From assembly GCA_031179215.1 (NCBI GenBank), contig JAPSIA010000010.1, positions 1 through 45,242 on the forward strand: a stretch of 45,242 nt of DNA, written 5' to 3'. The translations under genes were made by a program, and so were the position numbers. The notes below the pieces were generated by a model. It was not told where the DNA came from. It was given only the letters and a program-made list of their open reading frames with translations, and ran no database searches. Below are positions 10,112 through 17,849 of the stretch, in pieces. This DNA is from Agrococcus sp. (GTDB taxonomy: Bacteria; Actinomycetota; Actinomycetes; Actinomycetales; Microbacteriaceae). Numbering within the stretch: the stretch's first letter is position 1; the number at the start of each line of letters is the position of its first letter.

Positions 10112-11367
10112 GCGCCGGCCGCGATGTCGGTGCGCGCCTGGCCGCCGAGGAGCTCGATGCGCGAGAGCGCCTCGTACGCGCGCTCGCGCGCCTCGGCGAG
10201 CGTCGCGCCCGTGCCGACGACGTTGAGCACGCGGCCGCCCGTCGCGGTCAGGCCCTGCTCGCCCTCGCTCGTCGCCGCGTGCAGCACGTGCACGCCCTCG
10301 ACGGACTCGGCGGCGTCGACGCCGCCGATGGGCCGGCCGGTCGCGGGGTCGCCGGGGTAGCCCTCGCTCGCGAGCACGACCGTCACGGCCGCCGAGTCGC
10401 GCCACACGAGCGGCGCGGCCGAGGCGAGCGTGCCGTTCGCGGCGGCGAGCAGCGCATCCGCGAGGCCCGACTCGATGCGCGGCAGCACGACCTGCGTCTC
10501 GGGGTCGCCGAAGCGCGCGTTGAACTCGATCACCTTGACGCCCGACGCGGTGACGATGAGCCCGCAGTAGAGCAGGCCCGAGAAGGGCGTGCCCGCCTCC
10601 GCCATCGCTCGGATCGTCGGCTTCGCGACCGTCTCGACGACCTCGTCGACGAACGCCTGCTCGCTGCCGAAGCGCTCGGCGAGCCACGGCAGCGGCGAGT
10701 AGGCGCCCATGCCGCCCGTGTTGGGGCCGGAGTCGCCGTCGCCGAGCCGCTTGTAGTCCTGCGCGGGTGCGAGCGGCACGACCGCCTCGCCGTCGGTGAG
10801 CACGAACAGGCTCACCTCGGGGCCAGCGAGGTACTCCTCGATGAGCAGCGGGCCATCCGGCAGGAACGCCTCGGCGTGCGCCTCGGCAGCCGCCCGGTCG
10901 TCGGTGACGATCACGCCCTTGCCCGCGGCGAGCCCGTCGGCCTTCAGCACGTACGGGGGTGCGGATGCGTCGAGGGCGGCGCGCACCTCCTCCATCGTCG
11001 TGGCGGTGGTGTCGATTCCCGTGGGCACGCCCGCCCGCGCCATGACGTCCTTGGCGAACGACTTCGAGCCCTCGAGCCGCGCCGCGGCCTTCGTGGGCCC
11101 GAAGACCGGCACGCCGGCCCTCCGCAGCTCGTCGGCGACGCCCGCGACGAGCGGCGCCTCGGGGCCGATCACGACGAGGTCGAAGCCCCCGTCGACCGCG
11201 AGCTCGGAGACGAGCTCGGGCGACTTGATGTCGAGGCGCACGGTCTCGACGTCGCGCGCGATGCCGGCGTTGCCGGGCGCGGCCGTGATCTCGTGGCCGC
11301 CCTCCGCCAGGAGCGCCGCGATGATGGCGTGCTCGCGCGCGCCGCTGCCGAGTACCAGGATCCGCAC
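10108..11367 (-). CDS. purD: Phosphoribosylamine-glycine ligase PurD
   Basis: The 419-residue ATP-grasp enzyme makes GAR from phosphoribosylamine and glycine (step 2). It begins VRILVLGSGAREHAI, the family's N-terminal signature, and contains GPEAPLVAGVADELR, the ATP-grasp core SKSFAKDVMARAGVPT and the Gly-rich GPNTGGMGAYSP. The GTG start is decided by a TACAAT box exactly 6 nt upstream; an open frame that runs further upstream has no family similarity. It is the first gene of purD-purC and is divergent from the DUF2243 gene. Confidence 0.96.
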   Translation of the reverse strand: MRILVLGSGAREHAIIAALLAEGGHEITAAPGNAGIARDVETVRLDIKSPELVSELAVDGGFDLVVIGPEAPLVAGVADELRRAGVPVFGPTKAAARLEGSKSFAKDVMARAGVPTGIDTTATTMEEVRAALDASAPPYVLKADGLAAGKGVIVTDDRAAAEAHAEAFLPDGPLLIEEYLAGPEVSLFVLTDGEAVVPLAPAQDYKRLGDGDSGPNTGGMGAYSPLPWLAERFGSEQAFVDEVVETVAKPTIRAMAEAGTPFSGLLYCGLIVTASGVKVIEFNARFGDPETQVVLPRIESGLADALLAAANGTLASAAPLVWRDSAAVTVVLASEGYPGDPATGRPIGGVDAAESVEGVHVLHAATSEGEQGLTATGGRVLNVVGTGATLAEARERAYEALSRIELLGGQARTDIAAGA

Positions 11368-11373
11368 CCGGCC

Positions 11374-11379
11374 ATTGTA
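11374..11379 (-). promoter_or_regulatory. -10 box TACAAT of purDC
   Basis: TACAAT on the minus strand ends 6 nt before the GTG at 11367. It is the closest match to the consensus -10 among the leaderless boxes in the window. Confidence 0.6.
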
Positions 11380-11554
11380 CGGAGCGGCGTGGCCTGCCCG
11401 CGCGGCAGGGCTGAGCGTCGACTGCGCATCGGCTCCGGGATCGCTGTGCTCCGTTGTCCCGCCGGTGCTCCGCGCCGAGAATGGTGGCGCTCCGCCGCAC
11501 CCGTGGGGCTCGCGCCTGCAGGCGCGGCAAGGCGACGCAGTCGAGGAGGACCGG

Positions 11555-12025
11555 ATGACGGCGACCGCCGCGACGCCTGCCACCGCCGCGAGCACCGATC
11601 GGCGGCTCCTGGCCTCCGGCCTGCTCTTCGGGGCCGGCATCGCGGCCTCGGTGGTCGACCTGCTCGTGTTCCACCTGCTGCTGCAGTGGCACCACTTCTA
11701 CGACCTCGGCACCCACGAGGCGGCGCTCGTGGGCGACGGCATCTTCCACGCGGTGGCCTGGGGCATGACCGTCGCCGGGCTGTTCCTCCTCGCCGATGCC
11801 GGTCGTCGCGCCGGGATCGCGTGGGGTCGCTGGTGGGGTGCGGTGCTCGCCGGACTCGGCGGCTTCCAGCTGCTGGATGCGGGCCTGCTCCACAAGGTGC
11901 TCGGGCTGCACCAGATCCGCTACGGCGTCGACCTCCTGCCCTACGACCTCGCCTGGTTCGGCTCGGCGGCGGTCGCGCTCGTCGTCGGGCTCGTCATCCT
12001 CTGGCGCACGCGCCGCCGGGCGTGA
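11555..12025 (+). CDS. DUF2243 membrane protein
   Basis: The 156-residue protein has four hydrophobic helices and His-rich loops (FHLLLQWHHFYD, GDGIFHAVAWG, LHKVLGLHQIRYG), typical of DUF2243. The His residues are suggestive of metal or haem binding, but this is inference. The ATG is preceded by GAGGAGGA. The next gene, a CtaG-type protein, starts within its stop codon (GTGA overlap), so the two form a coupled pair, a common pairing in bacteria. The 187-bp gap before it is shared with purD and shows no other recognisable feature. Confidence 0.85.
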   Translation: MTATAATPATAASTDRRLLASGLLFGAGIAASVVDLLVFHLLLQWHHFYDLGTHEAALVGDGIFHAVAWGMTVAGLFLLADAGRRAGIAWGRWWGAVLAGLGGFQLLDAGLLHKVLGLHQIRYGVDLLPYDLAWFGSAAVALVVGLVILWRTRRRA

Positions 12026-12837
12026 GCGCCGCGCTCGCGAGCGCCGGCCACGACCACGTCGGCGCTTCCGGTGTCGACGCGTGGGCGCTCGTCGAGGGCG
12101 TCGCGCTCGCGGCCGTCGCGGCCGCGGCGCTCCTCTACGGCATCGCCCTGTGGGCCTCGCGGCGTCGCAGCCCCTGGCCCGTCGCCCGATCGGCGTGCTG
12201 GTACGCGGGCCTCGCGTGCGTGGCGCTCGCGGTCGGGCCCGTCGCGCGCGCCGCGCACGAGAGCTTCACCGCGCACATGGTCGGGCATCTGCTGCTCGGC
12301 ATGCTCGCTCCGCTGCTGCTCGTGCTCGCCTCGCCGATCGCGCTCGCCCTGCGCGCGCTCCCGGTCGAGGAGGCGCGCGCGCTCACCCGGGTGCTCCGCT
12401 GGCCGGTCGTGCGCTGGGTGGCGCACCCGATCGTCGCCGGCGTGCTCGACGCGGGCGGCTTGTGGCTCCTCTACAGCACCGAGCTCTTCGCCGCCATGCA
12501 CGGCTCGGCGTTCGTGCACGCGCTCGTGCACCTGCACGTCCTCCTCGCCGGCTGGGTGTTCACCGCCTCGCTCGTCGGTCCCGACCCGAACCCGCACCGC
12601 GCGTCCCTCGCGATGCGCGCGAGCGTGCTGCTCGCCTTCATCGCGGCGCACTCGGTGCTCGCGAAGTGGCTCGTCGCGCACCCGCCCGCCGGCGTCGCGC
12701 CGCTCGACGCGCAGGCGGGCGCACAGGTCATGTACTACGGCGGCGACGCCGTCGACGTCGCCCTGCTCGTGCTGCTCGGCTGGGGCTGGTTCACGGCGAC
12801 GCGGCCGCGGGCCAGACCCGTCGCGGCGACGACGTAG
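12022..12837 (+). CDS. Cytochrome c oxidase assembly protein (caa3-type CtaG family)
   Basis: The 271-residue membrane protein has about seven helices. Diagnostic segments are SFTAHMVGHLLLGMLAPLLLVLASP and the His-containing ALVHLHVLLAGWVF and AHSVLAKWL. The caa3_CtaG family is needed for cytochrome oxidase assembly in Bacillus, with a role in copper delivery proposed for some members; the substrate here is not known. The GTG start overlaps the DUF2243 stop, so the two are coupled. No oxidase subunit genes are in the window. Confidence 0.88.
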   Translation: MSAALASAGHDHVGASGVDAWALVEGVALAAVAAAALLYGIALWASRRRSPWPVARSACWYAGLACVALAVGPVARAAHESFTAHMVGHLLLGMLAPLLLVLASPIALALRALPVEEARALTRVLRWPVVRWVAHPIVAGVLDAGGLWLLYSTELFAAMHGSAFVHALVHLHVLLAGWVFTASLVGPDPNPHRASLAMRASVLLAFIAAHSVLAKWLVAHPPAGVAPLDAQAGAQVMYYGGDAVDVALLVLLGWGWFTATRPRARPVAATT

Positions 12838-12840
12838 CCT
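12835..12840 (+). promoter_or_regulatory. -10 box TAGCCT of the sterol carrier gene
   Basis: TAGCCT overlaps the stop codon of the CtaG gene and ends 6 nt before the GTG at 12847. It argues for that start rather than the GTG at 12841. Confidence 0.45.
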
Positions 12841-12846
12841 GTGGAG

Positions 12847-13203
12847 GTGGCCAAGCGCATCCCCGACCTCGACGGCATGGACGCCGTGCGCGCAGCCCTG
12901 GAGCCGGGCGCCGACCGCTCGAGCCTTGCGCTCGCGGTGCGCTACACGCTCCAGTGCCTCGCCGAGCGCGCGCCCGGCAAGAGCGTCGAGGTGCGCGTGC
13001 CGCCCTTCGGCGCCGTGCAGGCCGTCGAGGGCCCCGGGCACACGCGGGGCACCCCGCCCAACGTCATCGAGACCGACGCCGCGACGTGGCTCGAGCTCGC
13101 GACCGGGGCGACGTCGTGGGCGGATGCGATGGGGCGCGGCGCCGTGCACGCCTCGGGAGTGCGCGCCGACGTGTCGGCGTGGCTCCCGCTCGTGCGCCCC
13201 TAG
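12847..13203 (+). CDS. Sterol carrier family (SCP-like) protein
   Basis: The 118-residue protein ends in a compact alpha/beta domain with APGKSVEVRVPPFGAVQAVEGPGHTRGTPPNVIETDAATW, the signature of the small actinobacterial sterol carrier family. These proteins are thought to bind lipophilic ligands, but no ligand is known. Two GTG codons are possible; the one at 12847 lies 6 nt after TAGCCT, while the one at 12841 has neither a box nor a ribosome binding site at proper distance. It follows the CtaG gene closely but probably has its own leaderless promoter. Confidence 0.8.
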   Translation: MAKRIPDLDGMDAVRAALEPGADRSSLALAVRYTLQCLAERAPGKSVEVRVPPFGAVQAVEGPGHTRGTPPNVIETDAATWLELATGATSWADAMGRGAVHASGVRADVSAWLPLVRP

Positions 13204-13275
13204 CATCGGCCGCGACCTGGGCCGGCCCCGACGGGCTGGTCCCGACGAGCCGGCCCACGCCCGGCCGGCGCGCGC

Positions 13276-13281
13276 CATACT
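13276..13281 (+). promoter_or_regulatory. -10 box CATACT of the Gln-rich membrane protein gene
   Basis: CATACT ends 6 nt before the ATG at 13288 (leaderless spacing). Confidence 0.45.
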
Positions 13282-13287
13282 GAGGGC

Positions 13288-14340
13288 ATGGCGCAGGTCG
13301 TGCAGTCCAGGGGGTGGGTCGGTCCGATCGTCATGATGGCGATCGGCGTGATCCTGCTCGTGAACGGCGTCCCGGCGCTCATCCAGTGGCTGCCGTGGAT
13401 CGCGCAGACGGCGCTCATCATGGGCACGGACTACGCGCTCGAGGCGGCGCTCGTGCCGCTCATCGTCGCGGGTGCGGCGAGCTTCATCGGCTTCCTCATG
13501 CTCCGCGGCGGCTTCGGGGCGCTGCGGCAGCGCGCTCGCGGGGCCGCGAGCCGCGCTCGCGAGCAGGCGCGCGGCGGCGTGCAGCAGGTGCGCCGCGAGG
13601 CCTCGCAGCGCTCCGGCGATGCGAGGCGCCAGGCCGATCAGCTCGTGAGCAAGGTGCCGCAGTCGTGGCGCGAGCGCATCCAGGCGGCCGCCGACGCGGT
13701 CGAGCACCAGCGCGTGACGCGCGAGGCCGACGCGGCGCGCCCCGCCTGGGACGGGCAGGGAGCGCGGCGCGCGTCCGGCCAGCAGGCCTACGCGGGGCAG
13801 GGGCAGCAGCTCGGGCAGGGGCAGCGGCTGCAGCAGGCCGGCCAGCGCGGCCAGCAGCAGTCCCGCCAGCAGCCGGGGCAGCGCGGCCAGGAGCAGTCCG
13901 GCCAGCGCCCGCCGCAGTCGCAGTCGCAGCCGCAGAGCTGGGAGCAGCTGCAGCACGGGCGGCCGCCGCAGGGCTGGCAGCCGTCGCAAGCGCCGTCGAG
14001 CGTGAGCCGGGAGCGGCCCGGGGCGGAGCGCCTCGCGCGCATCGACGAGCTGCGCGCTCGCCTCGATTCTGGGACCCAGCAGGCGCACCAGGCGCAGGAC
14101 GCGGCGCGTCAGGCAGCCGAGCAGACGCGCCGAGCGGCGCGGGCGGCCGCCGAGCGCGTGCAGCAGGGGCTGCCGCTGCGGCTCGACGAGGCCACCGAGG
14201 CGCTCGTGGGCCAGCTCGACCTCGCCGACGCCGAGCGCATCCGCCGCCGCGGCTCGTCGCTCACGCGCTCGTCGCTCTCGATGAGCTCGCTCGCCAAGAC
14301 CTCGCTCAGCCTCGACTCACTGCTGCAGCACCGCCGCTGA
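13288..14340 (+). CDS. Membrane protein with Gln-rich disordered tail
   Basis: The family of this 350-residue protein is not recognised. Two hydrophobic helices lie at about 10-32 and 50-75, followed by a basic helix (about 80-150), a Gln-rich low-complexity region (about 155-240, with many GQ, QQ and QSQ runs) and a long charged helix likely to form a coiled coil (about 245-300). The last 40 residues are Ser/Leu-rich (RSSLSMSSLAKTSLSLDSLL). The tail is probably cytoplasmic. Interaction or scaffold roles would be speculation. It converges on the fatty-acid transporter across a hairpin terminator. Confidence 0.75.
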   Translation: MAQVVQSRGWVGPIVMMAIGVILLVNGVPALIQWLPWIAQTALIMGTDYALEAALVPLIVAGAASFIGFLMLRGGFGALRQRARGAASRAREQARGGVQQVRREASQRSGDARRQADQLVSKVPQSWRERIQAAADAVEHQRVTREADAARPAWDGQGARRASGQQAYAGQGQQLGQGQRLQQAGQRGQQQSRQQPGQRGQEQSGQRPPQSQSQPQSWEQLQHGRPPQGWQPSQAPSSVSRERPGAERLARIDELRARLDSGTQQAHQAQDAARQAAEQTRRAARAAAERVQQGLPLRLDEATEALVGQLDLADAERIRRRGSSLTRSSLSMSSLAKTSLSLDSLLQHRR

Positions 14341-14413
14341 GCGCGGAGCCGCGTGAGGGCGGTGCAGCGCGGCCGCGCCCGCGGCTCGAGCGCGGCTGGC
14401 GCATCCCGGATGC

Positions 14414-14444
14414 GCACGGCCCCCGCTCGAGGCGAGGGCCGTGC
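14414..14444. terminator. Bidirectional hairpin terminator
   Basis: GCACGGCCC and GGGCCGTGC form a perfect 9-bp stem around a 13-nt loop containing CTCGAG. A second palindrome, GCGCATC-CCG-GATGCGC, lies just before it (14399-14415). The pair separates two convergent genes. There is no T-run, as is usual in high-GC actinobacteria. Confidence 0.6.
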
Positions 14445-14450
14445 GACCGG

Positions 14451-15827
14451 TCAGAGCGACCAGACGAGCAGGATGCCGGCGAAGACGATCCCGGAGGCGA
14501 TGAGCGTCACGGTCGTGTAGCCGAGGATGTCGCGCATCTTGAGGCCCGCGATCGCCAGCAGCGGGAGCGCCCAGAAGGGCTGGATCATGTTGGTCCACTG
14601 GTCGCCGTAGGCCACGGCCATGATCGGGATGGCGGGATCGACGCCGAGCCGCTCGGCGGCATCGAGCATGATGGGCGCCTGCACCGCGAACTGCCCGCCG
14701 CCCGAGGGCACGAAGAAGTTCACGAGGCCCGCCGACAGCAGCGCGAACAGGCCGAACGTCGTCGGGTTCGAGATCGCCACGAACCAGTCGGAGAACACCT
14801 GGATGAGACCCGACGCCGTCATCATCCCGAGGATCCCCGCGTAGAGCGGGAACTGCAGCAGGATCTCGCCGACGTTCGAGGCCGCTTCCTTCGTGAGGCG
14901 GATGATCTCGAACGGGCTGCGCACGAGGAGGAAGATGAGCGCGAGGAACGACCAGTTGACGATGTCCAGCGTGATCGTGCCGCCCCGGGCGAAGTGGATG
15001 ACGAGGTAGGTCACGAGCGCGGCGCCCACGATGAGCGTGAGGACGCGGCTCGCGTCGATGCGGTCCGCGGGCGTGACGACCTCCTCCTCCTGCTCGACGA
15101 GCTGCTCGCGCGCGTCGACGTGCAGCTCGACGATGCGGTCGCTGCCGCGCGGAGCGACGAGCGAGAGCGCGACGGCGACGGCGACGATCGTCACGACGGC
15201 GCCGACGACGTTCGGGAGGGCGAAGATCGTCTCGGAGACGGGGATGACGGCGCCGCCGAGGTGCTCGGCGATGAACGAGTCGGGCGTCGCGGCCGTCAGC
15301 GGCCCCGAGCCCGAGTAGCCCATGTGCCACACGACGAAGCCCGAGAAGCCCGCGGCGACGAGCATGGGGAAGTGCAGCTTGAGGCCCCGCTCGCGCCCGG
15401 AGGCCGCGACCTCCCGCGCGAGCAGGCCGCCCACGACGAGCCCGAGGCCCCACGTGATGAGGGAGGCGACCGCCGCGATGACGAACACGAACAGGTAGGC
15501 CTGCACGGGCGTCTGCGGCAGCGCCGAGAGCCACGTGAGCAGCTTCCGCACGGGCCGCGTGTTCGCGAGCATGTGGCCCAGCAGCAGGATGAGCGCCATC
15601 TGCGTCATGAACGCGAGCAGGCCCGAGAGGCCGTCGCCCCAGCCCTGCACGAGATCGACGGGGTTGGTCCTCGTGATCGTGAGTGCGAGGACGGCGACCA
15701 CGAGGGTCAGGATGATCGCGAAGACGAGCGCCGACGGGATCCATCGCTCGACGACGCTGTTGATGGGCCGCATCGCGCGCGCGAGCGGTGCGCCGGACTG
15801 CTTCGTCGCGGCAGGGCTGTTCGACAT
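14451..15827 (-). CDS. Short-chain fatty acid transporter (AtoE family)
   Basis: The 458-residue integral membrane protein has about 11-12 helices and AtoE-family segments ITWGLGLVVGGLLAREVA, GFSGFVVWHMGYSGSGPLTAATP and FFVPSGGGQFAVQAPIM. Family members import short-chain fatty acids such as acetoacetate or butyrate. A cytoplasmic acidic loop (about 225-250) carries EQEEEV. The ATG has GAGGTGA upstream. A possible -10 box (TAGGGT) lies at 15882-15887. No CoA transferase or thiolase gene is adjacent, so the substrate is not indicated by context. Confidence 0.9.
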   Translation of the reverse strand: MSNSPAATKQSGAPLARAMRPINSVVERWIPSALVFAIILTLVVAVLALTITRTNPVDLVQGWGDGLSGLLAFMTQMALILLLGHMLANTRPVRKLLTWLSALPQTPVQAYLFVFVIAAVASLITWGLGLVVGGLLAREVAASGRERGLKLHFPMLVAAGFSGFVVWHMGYSGSGPLTAATPDSFIAEHLGGAVIPVSETIFALPNVVGAVVTIVAVAVALSLVAPRGSDRIVELHVDAREQLVEQEEEVVTPADRIDASRVLTLIVGAALVTYLVIHFARGGTITLDIVNWSFLALIFLLVRSPFEIIRLTKEAASNVGEILLQFPLYAGILGMMTASGLIQVFSDWFVAISNPTTFGLFALLSAGLVNFFVPSGGGQFAVQAPIMLDAAERLGVDPAIPIMAVAYGDQWTNMIQPFWALPLLAIAGLKMRDILGYTTVTLIASGIVFAGILLVWSL

Positions 15828-15881
15828 GCTTCACCTCGTTGTGCGTGTGGGAACGGTGCGGCGCCGGTGGCGCCAGGGGTG

Positions 15882-15887
15882 ACCCTA
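15882..15887 (-). promoter_or_regulatory. Possible -10 box TAGGGT of the AtoE-type gene
   Basis: TAGGGT on the minus strand would give a leader of about 50 nt. The leader includes GGCGCC-GGT-GGCGCC (15860-15874), which can fold back. Confidence 0.3.
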
Positions 15888-15958
15888 GCGAAGCCGGATG
15901 GCGGGTGGATGCGGTGCGGCACCTCGGCGCGCCCGTCGGAGGTGGGATGATTGCGGGC

Positions 15959-16525
15959 ATGGACGAGACGCCCGATCCCGCCGCATCGCCCGAGCAGGGC
16001 GCGGCCCCGCAGGAGCGTCGCCGCGACGTCGAGGTGCGGGTGCGCCGGGCGCCGAAGTACGGCGTCTTCGCCGCCATCGGCGCGGTCGTGGGCGCCGTCG
16101 TCGCGTGGCTCATCGCCGAGCTGCAGCCGCCGGCGGTCAACGAGGCGGGCGCGCTGGTCGACACGACGGCCGTCATCGGCCTCATCGTCGTCGTCGGCTT
16201 CGTGCTCGGCGGCGCCGCGGGCGGCGTCGCGGCGCTCATCGCCGACCGCGCCTCGGCGAAGCGGGGGCGGACGCTCACTGCCGAGCGGGTCGACGTCGAG
16301 GCACCGCCGGAGCCCGGCACGCGGGAGCCGCGCGCGAGCGAGGCGACCGCCGACGTCGACGCAGGCGAGGTCGACGCAGGCGAGGTCGACGCAGGCGAGG
16401 TCGCGTTCGAGCGCATCGACCCGCTGACGGGCGACGCGCTGCCCGACCACCGGGTCGACCGCGTCGAGCCGGGGACCGAGCTGCCCGACCCGCCCCAGGA
16501 GCACGACCGGCCCGACCGCGCGTGA
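15959..16525 (+). CDS. Conserved two-helix membrane protein
   Basis: The 188-residue protein begins with an acidic tail, then VRRAPKYGVFAAIGAVVGAVVAWLIAEL (helix 1) and a second helix at about 78-100 ending in ADRASAKRGR. The last 80 residues are acidic and disordered and contain three exact DAGEV repeats. Similar small membrane proteins are found near purF in related actinobacteria, as recalled from family knowledge; no function is established. The ATG at 15959 is preferred over the one at 15947. The next gene's ATG overlaps its stop (TGATG), so the two are coupled. Confidence 0.75.
   Translation: MDETPDPAASPEQGAAPQERRRDVEVRVRRAPKYGVFAAIGAVVGAVVAWLIAELQPPAVNEAGALVDTTAVIGLIVVVGFVLGGAAGGVAALIADRASAKRGRTLTAERVDVEAPPEPGTREPRASEATADVDAGEVDAGEVDAGEVAFERIDPLTGDALPDHRVDRVEPGTELPDPPQEHDRPDRA
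16355..16402 (+). repeat. Tandem 15-bp coding repeat (DAGEV x3)
   Basis: The unit GTCGACGCAGGCGAG occurs three times in perfect tandem plus one extra GTC. It encodes DAGEV three times in the acidic tail and is a likely slippage or recombination site. Confidence 0.9.
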
Positions 16526-17691
16526 TGACGGCGGCTCGGCGCGCGCGGCCCGCCCTCGGGCACGCGCTCGCCTGGCTCGCGCACGGGCTCACGGCCGGAG
16601 CGCTCACGACGGATGCGCTGCGGCTCGACGGCGCGTCGGTCGCGCTCGCGCTTGGGGCGGCGAGCGCGCTCGCAGCGGCGGCGCTCGCCCTTACCGTGCC
16701 CGCGATCGCCGGCTCGCGCGAGCCCGCGCCCCGCACCCTGCGGATGCTCGCCACGGCGCTCGCGGCGGCGGCCGCCGCGGTGTCCGGAGCGCTCGCGCTG
16801 TCGGGGGCGGCGCCGCATCCGCTCCTCGTCGCCGTCCTCGGCGCCGCGGTCGGCACGCACAGCGCGGCGGTGCGCGCCGAGGCGGCCGCGACGCCCTCGC
16901 TCGCGCCGCGCGTGCGGCCGGCGCCGACCCTGCTCGCGACGGCCGTCGGGATGGCGGCAGCCGCAGGCGCCGCGCTCGCGCCGGCGCACGGGCCGGCGGC
17001 CGCCCTGCTCGCCGCCGCGGCGCTGCACCTGGTCGTGCTCGCCCTCGCCGCGCCCGGCGGACCCCGATCCGCCGCGCGGATCCCCGATCCGGGGTCCGCG
17101 TCGCCGATCGGGGTCCGGATGCGCGGCTCGGCTGCCGCGGCCGGCCTGCCGCCTGCGCTGCTCGCGCTGCTGGCGATCGCGGTCGCGGGCGCGGCCGCGC
17201 TCGCGGCGCTGCGCCCGGCGCTCTCGGGCATCGGCGTCGAGGAGCCGCAGCCGGCGGGCCCGATCGCGCTCACGCTCGCGATCGGTGCGCTTCTCGGCCC
17301 GCCCCTCGCGGTCCTCGTGCAGCGACTGCCGGGCGACGCCAGCGCGACGCTCGCGACGGTGGGCGGTGCCGCCGCGCTCGTCGCCCCCGTCGCGCGCGCC
17401 GGCGCCCTCGACCTCGTGGCCGCGGCGATCCTGGGGGTCGCGCTCGCCGCGGCCGTCGCCCTCGTCGAGACCGCGCGCCGCAGCGGGGCGCGCCTGGCCG
17501 GCGGGGCGCTGGCCCTCCTCGTGCTCGCGGGAGCCGTCGGCGCGGCCCTCGCCGCGCTCCTGCTCGCGGCGGTGCCGTTGCCCGACGTCGTGCTCGGCGC
17601 CGCGCTCGCGTGCCTCGTCGCGGGCATCGGCGCGTGGGCGCCGATCGCGCGGCAGCCGGCGCGGCAGGGGACAGCGGCCCGCGACGCCTGA
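16525..17691 (+). CDS. Polytopic membrane protein, MFS-like
   Basis: The 388-residue, Ala/Leu-rich protein has about 11-12 hydrophobic helices in two halves joined by a hydrophilic linker at about 178-200, a layout resembling major facilitator transporters. No MFS motif A or other signature is clear, so the assignment rests on topology. The linker is encoded by the GATC/GGGGTCC repeat element (17076-17122). The ATG overlaps the stop of the upstream two-helix protein (TGATG). It converges on purF across a double hairpin. Confidence 0.7.
   Translation: MTAARRARPALGHALAWLAHGLTAGALTTDALRLDGASVALALGAASALAAAALALTVPAIAGSREPAPRTLRMLATALAAAAAAVSGALALSGAAPHPLLVAVLGAAVGTHSAAVRAEAAATPSLAPRVRPAPTLLATAVGMAAAAGAALAPAHGPAAALLAAAALHLVVLALAAPGGPRSAARIPDPGSASPIGVRMRGSAAAAGLPPALLALLAIAVAGAAALAALRPALSGIGVEEPQPAGPIALTLAIGALLGPPLAVLVQRLPGDASATLATVGGAAALVAPVARAGALDLVAAAILGVALAAAVALVETARRSGARLAGGALALLVLAGAVGAALAALLLAAVPLPDVVLGAALACLVAGIGAWAPIARQPARQGTAARDA
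17076..17122. repeat. GATC/GGGGTCC element inside a coding region
   Basis: The half-units GATCCGGGGTCC and GATCGGGGTCC match the arrangement at 295-340, and an inverted GGACCCCGATC lies just upstream (17060-17070). It stays in frame and encodes the linker RIPDPGSASPIGVRM between the two halves of the membrane protein. Confidence 0.5.
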
Positions 17692-17772
17692 GCGGGAGCG
17701 CCGACGGCGGGTCCCTTGCGTCGCCGCGCAGCGGCGTCGCGGCGACCGGCTACGGCGAGGCAGCCGGAGAGC

Positions 17773-17791
17773 GACGCCCGGGACGGGCGTC
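17773..17791. terminator. Hairpin between membrane protein and purF
   Basis: GACGCCCG-GGA-CGGGCGTC forms a perfect 8-bp stem with a 3-nt loop in the 158-bp gap between two converging genes. Confidence 0.6.
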
Positions 17792-17808
17792 GGCGCTGGC
17801 GTCGCGGT

Positions 17809-17828
17809 GACGACCCGAAGGGGTCGTC
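17809..17828. terminator. Second hairpin before the purF stop
   Basis: GACGACCC-GAAG-GGGTCGTC forms a perfect 8-bp stem with a stable GAAG loop. With the hairpin at 17773 it probably serves as a two-way terminator. Confidence 0.6.
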
Positions 17829-17849
17829 GCCCTGAGCTCCGGCGCGCGC

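Noticed and set aside
12841-12846. GTG at 12841 as start of the sterol carrier protein.
   Set aside because: It has no box or ribosome binding site at the right distance, while GTG 12847 is 6 nt after TAGCCT.
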